From the NCBI GenBank assembly GCA_003864495.1, contig ML133426.1:930001-994000 (forward strand): DNA of 64,000 nt, given 5' to 3'. Shown one piece after another: positions 26,001 through 37,300 of the stretch (within the stretch, counting starts at the first letter, position 1; every line of letters starts with the position of its first letter). Origin of the DNA: Nemopilema nomurai (taxonomy: Eukaryota; Cnidaria; Scyphozoa; Rhizostomeae; Rhizostomatidae). The position numbers and the translations under genes were made by a program. Below the pieces are notes generated by a model, which saw nothing but the letters and a program-made list of their open reading frames with translations, made no database searches and was not told the DNA's origin.

Positions 26001-29000
26001 AGTTTACCCCCTGGTCTTACAGCTAGAGAACCTTGACCGCAATATGAGCACTAGCAGGTGAAATGGGGGCTGTAAATATTCTTTTGCTCGAATTGGGAGG
26101 AAATATTTTCCGTTGGTGCTTACTGTCTTCATCAGTTCTGAGACTCAGGACTGCACTCTTCACACCCTCTCCAACTGAGGTCTCTGCTGATAATTTGACA
26201 TCATAAAGCGTCCAATAGGCCAAACCAGTTCTTTCATAAAACTTGTCAGTTGTAGAGACTGGACTTTGCCAACTCCCGGTCGAAGTCTTGATGTAAACCT
26301 TGTATCCAGTAATAATGCCGTTGCGATGCTCCTCCGGCACGTCTGCCCATTCAAACTTCAAGCTGGTGGAGCTGGTGTTGTAGCCGGTGATGTTGGACGG
26401 AGGAGAGCTGGGAGCTAATAGGCGACAGTTAATAGAAAAACGAATGGCTTAACGTTGAATGGACAATTGAAGAGCAATGCTTAAAGGTAATAGAAATCGA
26501 AAAAATTGGTTGCTTCAAAGGAAATAGCCCACCACGAGGTGAAAATGCATCACTAGATTCTTTATCTCAAAATACTGCGAATGTAATGTAACTCAAAATA
26601 AGGTCCTTGCCTACAATGGTGAGAAAAAAAGCCAAAATGAGTAATAGATGCAACCAAAGATGTAGCTGAACGATGCCGATTTCATCTTCTAAATTACATC
26701 AACAGGGAATTATTTATGCCTATTTTATATTTTTTAAGCATTTATAAGGCATAAGATAAGTCCATAGGGCTTAGTGTGTCCATCAGCATGTAGTTACCCC
26801 TAACCTAACTGAGAAGCTTTACGGTTCGTATACACGCTGAACTCTATAGTCATAACAACATGTTCCTTGTTCCTGGGAAGTCTCTCAGTCAGGCTTGGAT
26901 CTACACACTTCCCATGACAATAAGCAAATGCAAAAAGTCTGAGCACACAATACAAAAGATGCAAGTGAAAAGACATTCTTGACACGTACTATCTTCAGCA
27001 GTCCTTCTTTCGATGACAGGGCTATACACGCCAACACCTTTTGAAGTGCTTGCAGCAACGTGAAGCTCGTAAATTGCGTACTTTTGTAACGACCCAATTG
27101 TTCGATAGCGGGATGTCCCAGTGTCATACAACCACGTAGAAGCCTCTTTAACCTTGTACTTAATCGTATAGCCAGTTATGACTCCGTTTCTTTTTGCACT
27201 GGAAGGAAGAGGTCCAAAGGACACTTGAATTGATGTTGAAGATGTTGTTATTGCTGTGAAACTTGGTGGAAAGTCTTCAGGCACTGGAAGCAAATGAAAT
27301 GCAAAAGATTTACATTTTTGCCTATAAATTGTTCTTGCCATGACTCTATGATTAATTCTTGACTTTACCATTAAGTTAACAATATGCTTTAAGGGTATGG
27401 CTCTTTTTCATACTGGGTACTATGCACCCCAAACGCTTCAACGCTGATGTGGCCTAGTCAACAACGACATTTTTGCAAAGCGGTTGCCTTAAATGCAAAT
27501 TACTGCTGTTTGAAGTTTCATAACAGATAAACTAAAAGGTGGCAATCACAGTAAACAGTCTAAAAAAACTTGTATCTCTCAAGCAAGACGTTGCATATCA
27601 ACTAATAAACGCAAAGGCTCTTTGACGATGTGCCTGCGAATAATAGCCGCTGAATTTATATTGAATCTCTGCGCCAATTGTGCAAAATGATTAGTCGATG
27701 CAACAATTCAATGTATAAAGCTTACAAAAAACTTGAAGCAAGGCCTTTTAATGCAAACAGTATTTCTAGCAAAACTGGCTGCTGTAAGGATTTTCGTCAA
27801 TTGGGTTCGGAATAACTAGACATGCGAAGTCTACCATAGGCCATGGAATGAAAAGAATCTTACTGTAAAGGATTGAGCAAATACTATATGCATACAGACT
27901 TATACTTTTCTTCTAATAGTTGGTCAAGACAGCCAATCAGTAGCTATCTCATATCAGAAAGAATTGATCATTTCAGCCTCGATGTGAAGAGGAGACGAAA
28001 TAGAACTCTTACCGTCTTCATCAGTGCGTATTGTCCTCTTTGCCGATATGATGTTGTGCTCAATCGTGGATTGCACGAATCCATAATAGTGAGCATAAAA
28101 GCTGTATTCGGTGTATTTCTTGAGACCAGTAAATGTCTTTTTGATTGGCAGTGAGCCAGTGAAGGCCACCGTGACCTTTGATGACGAATCCAAAGTTTCA
28201 TGGTACACTATTTCAAAGGCATTTGAAGCAGTCCACTGATCGACAGGCGGAACTGTTGGGTTAGCAAGAAGCTCTGCTGATAGTGCACTCGAGTTTTCCA
28301 TTGACAGTATAGGCACAGGGATGTATAGATAGGTATCGTCTGGCGAAATTAAGAGAAGAAAATATTAGGCGTCCTTTACTCGCAAGATACTAGCAACGTC
28401 TAACTACAGTTAATTGTTCCGATAGAGAGAATATTTCACAGTCTGAGAGGTTTCGAAACTATCAATTTCGAGGGATCGCCTACTAGAACACGTAAGTGAA
28501 TTTCATTCTGATCAATAGCACTGATAGAGAGAAGCCGATATTTCCATCACACCATTTCTGTTTCCTTTCTGATTATTTAGCATAGCGAGCTTTTTAACTC
28601 TTGAAGACAACGCATGTGCTGTAAGAAACCACGTTTTCTACTTACGTGGAAGCAAATTTTTCAGAGAACCAGTCAAATCTTTTTCAAAATTTCCAATGGT
28701 TCCTTCCCTTCTCTGCACTCTTATATAGTCGTACCCAGAACCATCAACATGCAGAATTTCAATGGGGTAGTAGGCATGCTTAAAATATGTGCCAATTGAA
28801 TGCTTCGTTTCAGGAGAATTCCTAGAAGATCAAACTCAAGTTTTTAATGTAGGTCGGTTACGTAGGCAGGTCTATAACGGAGATTGCTATTTCCTGCCTG
28901 ATACTCAGTACAAGATTCCGTTCAGATAGAGCTATGTTAAATTGCAATTTAAATGCGTCTTCATATAATAAAACAGCCTGCGGATCATATATCCTCAGGA

Positions 29001-31311
29001 ATATATACTTAGGAACATGCAGTACGTCAGACACTGTTTTGGTATGTCTTCGATTATACATAAGAGATATTTCCTAGATTTCAGAAAATATGTCTATTTC
29101 AAAGTTTTCTACCATAGATCAATTATGGGAGCTATGAAAGTTAACATTTCTTAAAATGGCAATATCCCATCTGGAGAGTTATAAAAAGTAATGGAGTAAA
29201 TAGTTACAACGATTTAACAGTATCACTGACGTTTAGGTAAGCGCTTGATTTTGGCCATGTTATTCTGACATTGTAGAAGGTGGAGGGAAATAAATGCAAC
29301 CATACTAACGTTTCAGCGAACACTCTATTCACCGTGTTATTGGTTGTTGTTACGTTGATCTCACAGAAAGAATTGCATGCAGTCTTCAACTGGTAGCTTC
29401 CATTCTTAGGCACAGTTAAATATCCCGTGTACCTTCGTCCATAAGATCCCGCAAGATTGTTATTGCTCTGCTCATAGAGAGAGGCCCGACAAAATACACT
29501 TGTTGGGTTATTCGGGTACTTTGCCGAGTTTGCATCTGCGAAAGCTTGTTGAGTTTTTTGGGCTGGATATGACGTACTTGCATAGTACTCTGTTAGCAAG
29601 CCATTGAAGCTGTAAAACTCTGTAAAAAGACAGATGACAAAACAACACTGACTACGTTTTATAAAATTCAAACCTAATATCACTTTGCATATGGAGAGAG
29701 GCATAGAGCAAAATTAAAGTAGAACATTGACTACATGTTTATTTTCTAGGTAGTTGGACAATAATGAAATTTCTACAGATTAATTTCAACCCCATAACTC
29801 GAACAGTATTTCGACCGAATCGGTTCAACTCCAAGATGCTTATTACCATCATTTCATTTTCAGTGGAAGAAACAGTAGTACGAACTGTTTGCTTTATTTG
29901 CCACTAACGACAAGTAGAGCCTTTGACCTAAAGTCTCAATATCTGTTAGCAGTAATCATAGTTTTGATATGAATTATCAGTTTGCAGTAGGCGTTAGACA
30001 AACGTCGTTTATTCATCAAACGCCTCAAACCCATTTGATTCTATACGAGCACATTATCTCATATATCAGAACCCTCTTGCGTCATTAGAAACCGTTTGGG
30101 ACATCAGTGCTTGTACACGTGGGAATTTTATCAGCCTTGTGACTGCAAAGACATGTTCAGCTTTCAAAGCCATGCTACCATTTCCAATGCCTAGCACACC
30201 CTTACCCAAACTTTTCTTAAGAAGTAGATAGCTAGTGCTGCAGAGAAAGTTAAAACTGAATGCTGGCTATTAAGTGCACAAACCCATCGATCGTCGGAGG
30301 TTTCTTTCGTCCAGCGGCTTGACTTCTGTTCCATTCGGAAACAGCATTCCCAGCTTCATAAAAACGGCGATTCTGGCCATCCTGTACCTTACGTCAATTT
30401 TGTATCTGAATCCTTTTTTTAGCAAAAGACCATCTGAGCGCTGACTGGAATGAGAGTGTCCGAAATAAAGATATCAATTAATCATTTAAAAAAGCCAAAA
30501 ATAAGTCTGAGGTCTTTCAATTAATTCCCCTCTTTGGCGTTGTTACCTTCATCTTCTTTGAAGAGAGGAGTTTCATTTTCAAAGGAATATGTAATATCCA
30601 GTCTTGGTTATTTGTATCAAATGTTTTTGTCCAGGTATATAGATACAATAACTTCTAAAAGATATCTTTTGAAACTTACTTGTAGGTCCACCCTATGGTG
30701 GAGGAAACAGTGTCAGTGTGTTTGACTGTGACGAGAACACCTGGTTGCAGCTCAAAATCAACCACGCATTCCTTTCTGCATGCCACGATCAGGCGATGCA
30801 CTCCAGACAATGTTGGCACAAAGTAGGCCTGGTATCGAAAATGATGCCAAAGTGAATTAGATGCGAGCCCCCACTCAAACTTGTTTTCGTTGATTATGCC
30901 AGTAGGACAGTCAGGGTAGCCGCCTAACTTTGGAAAATCTGGTATGGATTGACCGGATGACTTTATCCAAGTATCTCGATGAAGCCCAGGTCCTGGCTTG
31001 TAGAATCCTGTGACAGATACAAGATACAAGTTACACAACAAAATTGCATCGATCGTTGTCAAATATTTTTAAACCCTCTGTTTTGATGTGTTGTGCTAAT
31101 TTGCATTTTAACTAGTTGAAGTCTATTTATTCAAGACAACCTTGAAATTAAAGTAGTAGAGTTGCATTTAGATACGACACAAAAACCTCAAAGTAGGCAC
31201 TTGTTAGTAGAGAGCTGGCAGCAGAAGCTTTGGTTTCATACCTGTTTGAATCGACGACAAACCAGTTCCAACTAAGCAAGTGAAAATAATTATCCACATT
31301 TGTGAGTTCAT
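14091..31311 (-). CDS. PA14-FN3 multidomain receptor with iGluR-like ligand-binding domain and K+ channel-type pore (copy 2, full length)
   Basis: Predicted cell-surface ligand-gated channel of about 1,830 residues. Exons: 31242-31311, 30680-31007, 30284-30444, 29310-29619, 28646-28821, 28013-28339, 26990-27283, 26124-26414, 25369-25662, 24693-24992, 23624-23944, 22949-23055, 22298-22523, 21491-21837, 20692-20994, 19615-20096, 18584-18678, 17626-17797, 16141-16204, about 15691-16057, 15023-15170 and about 14091-14437. Approximate residue layout: signal peptide 1-23, PA14-1 24-187, PA14-2 188-349, nine FN3 domains 350-1286, S1 plus first membrane segment 1287-1447, pore and second segment to 1536, S2 to about 1680, third membrane segment about 1700-1720, then cytoplasmic tail. 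Exon phases match at nearly every junction, including FN3-9 to S1 (both phase 1), which supports one transcript. Breaks: the 21491-21837 exon ends in the wrong phase, the S2 exon shifts by one base near 16,030, and the tail shifts near 14,220. The start is the only Met followed by a hydrophobic leader. Confidence 0.78.
17780..18610 (-). other. K+ selectivity-filter region T-T-A-G-Y-G-D, split by an intron
   Basis: The pore exon ends ...ATG ACA ACA GCA GG before donor GTTAGT (18583). The next exon begins T TAT GGA GAC after acceptor CTAG (17798). Joined, they read T-M-T-T-A-G-Y-G-D-I-A-P. This matches the K+ channel signature T-x-x-T-x-G-Y-G-D, with alanine where valine or isoleucine is usual. 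The glycine codon itself is split by the intron (two bases in one exon, one in the next). Confidence 0.8.
18061..18157. repeat. Imperfect TGATTGAC/TGATTGGT tetranucleotide-type repeat
   Basis: Degenerate GATT-based units with interruptions lie in the intron between the pore exon and the second membrane segment of the channel gene. Confidence 0.75.
19271..19417. repeat. Dispersed repeat, copy a
   Basis: Similar in order and sequence to 52107-52263: a TAATCCC..TCCCCC start, a central CTTCGT..GCAGCA-type block and a GGAGGG..GATGAATG..GTGAGT end. It lies in an intron of the channel gene. The element type is not recognised. Confidence 0.5.
20692..28339 (-). other. Array of nine fibronectin type III domains of copy 2
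   Basis: Eight FN3 domains are each a single exon flanked by phase 1 introns. The seventh is split over 22949-23055 and 22298-22523 by a phase 0 intron. Each shows the FN3 hallmarks: a proline-rich start, a strand-B Trp (for example FEWADVP, ATWGAIP, NIVWSRVP), an RNGIITGYKV-type C strand, and a Y-x-V/I-x-V/A-A-x-T-x-x-G-x-G F strand. N-glycosylation sequons are frequent in the sixth domain. FN3 arrays act as extracellular spacers or adhesion modules. Symmetric phase 1 exons explain how domain number differs between paralogues (three in copy 3, nine here). The eighth domain exon ends at an unusual donor (GTTCGG) and in phase 0 where phase 1 is needed. Confidence 0.85.
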
Positions 31312-31620
31312 CTTCAACTTCCAAAGGATGCTTTATCCTGTTAAGAATAAGACGGCTTTGTATCTCACATACTGAAAGGTGTTTTGATCAAAATACAAAA
31401 TGTAAGCTGTCGTTACAATTATTATTACCATCATTAAAATACATTGTAGGAAATCGTTTTCTGATGCGCTTTCCATTTTCTCTGTCGCAAGTTGGACACA
31501 TGCAAATAGCTTTTCCATTTCTAATATGCACTATAATGATCTTTAGAATAACGAGACAAACAATACTATGTAATCCAGTCCGGGTATATGAAATGCAAAG
31601 TTGTTGCGTAGATGCCTTTG
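22835..31620. repeat. Segmental tandem duplication, unit B
   Basis: Partner of the stretch at 1-9,800, at an offset of about 22.8 kb. A separate block near 33,366-33,410 matches 9,858-9,900. This shows that the duplicated 5' flank was longer and that roughly 1.7 kb lies between the two matching parts here. Local differences are small indels plus replacement of about 290 bp of intron near 2,960-3,235 by about 40 bp here. Confidence 0.88.
28646..31311 (-). other. Signal peptide and two PA14-like domains of copy 2
   Basis: Exon 1 encodes a short leader (MNSQMWIIIFTCLVG...). Exons 2-3 give the first PA14-like beta domain. It starts GFYKPGPG, carries the central strand pair around AYFVPTLSGVHRL, two cysteines (ACRKEC), and ends in the typical LKKGFRYKIDVRY and LGMLFP strands. 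Exons 4-5 give the second, with the motif YTGYLTVPKNGSYQL, a Cys pair (ACNSFC), and the closing YYPIEILHVDG strand. PA14 domains bind glycans or peptides in many surface proteins; ligand binding here is inference. Exon 4 ends in phase 2 and exon 5 supplies the missing base, so no extra exon is needed between them. Confidence 0.75.
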
Positions 31621-34341
31621 GCATCGAGCCGTACTTCTCAATACCCGTATAATATGATAAGTCCTTATTGTGACTATCTATAGATCAATCATATCTCGGT
31701 TCTTAGCTTCCTGGTCAATTTCAGCCTTCCCAAAAGTCTGACGATTAATAACTTATCCATTGCGTACACCGATACATAAGCTCTAAAATGCTCAGGAAGT
31801 TTTGCATGGAATGAAGAAGCCATCTCACTGAGAATCGTTATCTCGAGAAGCCAATCGATCAGCTGAGATGATCCGTTGTTAACAAAATAGGCGCAGCACC
31901 CATGACTTGTAATCATTCAATGAAAAGCATTCAATGAAGGATTTAAAAGAAATGAAGATACATGAAGCAGCCTGAAGGCCGTGCAACCTTTGCAAATGTC
32001 ATTGGGGAACATGTTCCACTTTTCCATGATTGCTTCTGTCATCAAAGTGTGAATGATTTTCCACCGTTTCGCAAGGATGAGCATGGTCCGTGCTCAGTGG
32101 AAATGGAATCCGGCAGAGCTTGGCGAAGCAGTGGCGTAAAAAAGAAAACATTAACAAACAAACTAACCAACAACAAACTTTCATCTGAGGCATAAACATT
32201 ACCTTTATTGTTTGGCTAGTTCCTTATACTTTAGCGAGCTCCTCCCATTTTCCGTCTCTATTTGATAGTGATTTGTCCTTGTGGATTCTTATCCAAATCA
32301 CTAAACTAGAGATGAAGAAAACCCTTTGTTGTTGCACAAATATAAAAACAGATTTTCACCCATGCTATGAATTTCTCATGATTAATGCAAAAGAAGATTT
32401 TGGCAACTCATTTAATGAAATCCTACCAGTAAACACCCTCGAGCAACAATGAATGTACTGATTCAAATTGCTGGTAACTGCATCTTGACTGATGTAAGCT
32501 GGGGCTTGTAATAACGCCTATTTGCTTACTATGGTATTGTTAAGAAACGTCATTCGTTGCTAGGAGCTCAGCTTGAGCATGAAGACATTATTTCTATTTC
32601 GAAACGGCTCTTACAGACGCAAGAATGTCTGCCAATAGCCATCCAATCTCTGCCAAAAGTTTTGGAACACTTGCTGTAATTTGCGCATCGTGCAATATGC
32701 CTAATTCCCTTGCCCCGCAAAAAAAGTTCGCAAAAGTGAATAATCCTTAAAAGATAAATGAAGATTACTTATATACCTATGGCATTTACCTAACGATGCA
32801 AAATTGCTTGAGGAGGACAGCGGGCTGCAGCCACCAAGCAGGCACATGAATAGAACCGGGGACGCAAAATCACAAAAACCTCACGGTGTTCCAACTATTT
32901 TTGAAAGACATTGTCGCTTGATCGTGAAAAAGTTTTTATATTTCTTATGATAAGAGAATTTTCCAAGGAACATATTACTTCACTTACAGCAAATCATTTT
33001 TAACTTTGCAGAAACCACTCCTTGCTTTCTAACCTTTTGTGACCCGCAAAACATGAAGCAATAAGACAAACAACTTGCTCTCCCTGATATTCTTTGACTT
33101 CTGGGAGGTTACAGCATAAGACGCTGAACATTTCCACTGGCTTCTCTGCAAACCTAAACATGCTTTGTCAGCATTCGAGCAGAAGAATCATTGAATGTAA
33201 ATCTTTAGAGAGGCAAATGTACATCGACATCAAGTGTTTGCATTTCAAAAAACATTAAGATTTGTTAAGCACCCACTTTACGCACGCCTATGTCAGATTA
33301 AATGCTAAGCTCATCATTGCATAAATGTAACTAAAATGCAGACATCAATGAAGAATCTGGCCATTGCGCAAAGGTTGTTTATTACACACCAAGCCAATAG
33401 GATTCAAATGTTTAGAAGGACCTATGGTAAACATAAGAAGAAATGCAGCAAATATCATTGAGAAAAACTGTCTTTACGAGTTGCGAATTGTATTAGGGTG
33501 ACTATACATTATGCTAGTTCATTCTCGCATCGTGTCTTTGTAGTTGGTAAATAGAGTCTAGCTTAAGCATATGGAGATATCAAGATATGATAATCCTCTA
33601 GCAAAAAAGCATGAGCAGCAACAGCAACATTACTAAAATAACGCCACAATAGCGCACATGCGAGAAACAAAGAAGAAAAGCCTTAGACCTGATATTTATT
33701 TGAGTATTTAAACCTGATAACATAGAATGCATCTAATAAAAACGTACAAGATATTAGCCGAGGTTTGAAAAGAATTCATTGAATAGAAGATTATGAACAA
33801 AAACAATGATTATTCTGAAGCAGAATTTCTTCCAAGTGATTCATAATCATTATACCTTTATTATAAAAATTGCACTGGAAACAAATATTAATGATTATTG
33901 ACAAAATTCAGTCATACGCATTCTATGCCACAGATAGTCCATTGTAATCACATTTAATGAAAAATACGTAGATGAAATTGATAAACACAATCATTTGAAT
34001 TTAAAGCAAATCAACTTCTGGAAATTTTAAATACAGATAATGCAAAAATATTATTGATGTGCACATTCAATCAATAAATCTAATATATATGCTAATATTA
34101 GGTATAATGTAATGATAGATTAAGCACAATGTGGTGATACATGACAAATACATGTTTTAAAAGCTAGCACATATTGTTAGACACATATTCTGGAGAGTTT
34201 TTTGAATCTACTTATCAAAGCAAAAAATCGTGAAAAACTTTAATATCAGTGTGATACTTTGCAAACTATGATACTTTGCATCAAGTGTTCTGGATAACAT
34301 CATATTGCTTGCTGATTCTCTTCATGCCAACGTTTGAAATT
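31312..34341. other. Spacer between copy 2 start and copy 3 end; no gene recognised
   Basis: The first 300 bp and a block near 33,366-33,410 match the flank of copy 1. The rest is AT-rich sequence without a supported coding region. The copy 2 promoter and copy 3 polyadenylation region must lie here. Confidence 0.6.
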
Positions 34342-37300
34342 CTAGCAAACTTCGTAGTATTGAGATCCTTCACTTGAAACCAAGTCATTGGGAAACGTCT
34401 TCATGTTGTTTCGGCTGATTTCACAAACGAGCGATGCGCTTTTAGTTATCTTTATGTTAATAGAAGCACATATACACCCACTGCCTTTGAGGGAGCATTG
34501 CCTGCAAAGTTGGAAGCAATCCTCGACGGAGCGGACGGCAGCCATCTTTGACACGTGCCGCAACAACGCCTTGTTTCTGAATTTCATATTGGTTACGAAA
34601 GCTTTAGGGGTCTCCAAAGAAAAACTGTTTGCTAGGAACAAAACAGATAGTTTGAAAATATTATTGTGAGTATTCTTAAAGAATAAAAGTTCGAAAATTG
34701 TTCCCACATACAAATTAGCTTTGACAATACCAGAATTTGGATATTGGCCCATCGCACTCTAGAAATAATATTACAAGCATCATTGCCCCTTTTCCTTTCA
34801 TTCAATCCAAACTGCTTCTTTCAAAGGACTCCTGCTTCACTAACAAACAAATTATAGGTGTCATTCATTTAACTGTGACTTACTTTCAAAGCCTGGGGTC
34901 TCCACGGCCCTGCTGAACGGGCCTAATCCAATTGTTGTCGCACCAGCAACTTTGAATTCATAAATTTGTGTTCGTATGAGACCTTTCACAGTGACAGTCA
35001 AGCCGGTTACTTCTGTTTCATTCCAACCGGTAATGGTGTTTGCTGCCCGGTAACGTACGACATACCGTCGAATGATCCCGTTTCTATGACCGGAAGGGAT
35101 TGGCTGCCATGTCAACACAGCAGCTCCATTACGCGAAAGAACATTCAATGATTGCGGATGCCAGGTGGGAGCTTAAAGAAAACAAATCATATTTCATATG
35201 TTTAAGCTACTACATATTTAATTAAAAAACTTAAAAATAACTTTTTTTGCACAATGCCAATGCCTCTCAAACAATCTACTTGCAAACACTTCTGCTAGAA
35301 TATTAATATATTTTCTTATTTGCGTGAATTTTTCTTCAAAGGTGCAAAATATTTTCACAACTAAAAATTTGGCTATAAGAGAGCATTTTTGTAATTCTGC
35401 TACTTTTAGGTACACCTATATTATGCAATATTGCACCTTAATACACATTTAGTGTTGCTCTTTCTATAAAGGAATAGCGCAGAATATGCGCTGCAAACCA
35501 TATAGGAAAGCAATTATTCACAATGCTAAGATCATTTTCTGGAAGCTTAGAAGAGGTCAATTCTCCGTCCACAACCTCCTGTTATCATAAATGAAATGCA
35601 AAACATAATTAAGACAGGAATTGATGTCACAAAGATTTTGACTCAAGACTCCAAATTTAGATTCAAAATGCATTTTAACAGAATTTCACATATAATCGAA
35701 AGTGTTTTCTACCATCCTCAGCCGTTCTTGCTACCACACGAGGACTATACACGCCAGCACCTTTTGAAGTCCTTGCAGCAATGTGCAATTCGTAAACTGT
35801 GAACTTCCTTAATGAGCCAATCAACCACGGGAGGGAGGAAGTGCTTGTGAGAAGGTACAACCAAGAGGAGCTTCCTTGAATCTTGTACTTCACTGTATAA
35901 CCAACGAGGATTCCATTCACTCGCGAACTGATTGGGAACAATACCAAGGACACAAGAATTGATGTTGACGATATTGCTGTAGCTGTGACACCTGGAGGGT
36001 AGTCCTCGGGCACTGGAAATAACCGAAAGGCTATGAAAGGGTGAATTTTTGTGGGTGGGAGTAAGGAAGAGCTCAAAAACTAAGGAAAACATAACATGCC
36101 GTATGTAATATTGATTCGTATACTTTGTACCTTTCCCGTTAATGTTTTATATACTACGAAGTTCATCAAATTTCTATGTTACATGAGAAATCTAAAATAA
36201 CAAAAAAGGATTCGCAATTCACCTAAACGTAGACTAATAAGTTTCAAAAATGGTACTTTATTATGAATTCATTCAAAAAGAAGAGAACCCAAGTGTAATA
36301 TACTCTTTAATTTGCTGCACTATACAAGTGTAATATACTGTTATATAATAAACTAATATGCTGTACAGGTGTAATATACTCTTCACTTTGCAGCCAAATT
36401 CTATTGAATATCAATGCGAAACGCAACAACAACAGCATATACTTGCCATCTTCTTCCGTCCGTACAGTTTTCTCTGCCGATAAGAGGTTATGCTCAATCG
36501 TCGACTGAATGAATCCATAATATTGAAAATAAAAGGTGTATTCTGTATACTTCTCAAGACCAGTAAATGTCCTTTTGATTGGCAGCGAACCAGACAAAGC
36601 TACCGGGATCTTTGATGACGGGTCCCGTGTTTTGTAGTAGAGAAGTTTAAAGGAATTTGAAGAGCGCCATTTATCCCCTGCTGGGACAGTTGGAATGACA
36701 GAGAGCTGTGCCGAAATGGCTGTTGAACTCTCAACTGTGAGCATTGGGGTTGGGATGAATAGGTGAGTCTCCGCTAGAAGAATTTAAATAGGTATTCACT
36801 TCAAAAAGATCCAAGAAGAATTTGTTGTATAGACTTTGAATAAAATTTTATATAAAATAGTCAATTCTTGAAGAACGAGTTTCTTCAACAATTACTTATA
36901 ACAGTGTCCAGCATCTAATCTGTGGTGATGAGCTTTGGGAAATTATTTTCAGATCTGTTTTCAATGTCTTCACTTGAGAAAAAATCTGCCTCTATTGAGC
37001 GACTCTAATTGAATTGCTTTTTATCTGCAAAAGCATTACAAGAACCTTACATCTTAACTCGTGCAGATATTGTCCAAGTCCTAACTTCTGCACCAAACGT
37101 TACAGAACGAGTAAGAATGTTAACAAGCTTTCTGTAAATACAAATAAAGGCCATGTTTTACGCTTCATTTTCTTGAAAAAGAATAAACAGGCCCGCACTT
37201 GTGTACAGCTTTTGAACAAGAATTCCAATTTACCTTGCAATAAGTTGGTAAGCAAACCATTCCAGTTATGTTTCCAACTTGTATCTGTAACTTGTTTTGC

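Noticed and set aside
29205..29275. Possible extra PA14 exon (ITWPKSSAYLNV) in intron 4 of copy 2
   Set aside because: Exons 4 and 5 already join in phase (phase 2 plus one base), the stretch is disrupted in copy 1 and copy 3 has no equivalent.
34388..34669. 93-codon plus-strand open frame
   Set aside because: Antisense to the PAN/apple exon, which has a cysteine pattern and in-phase splicing.
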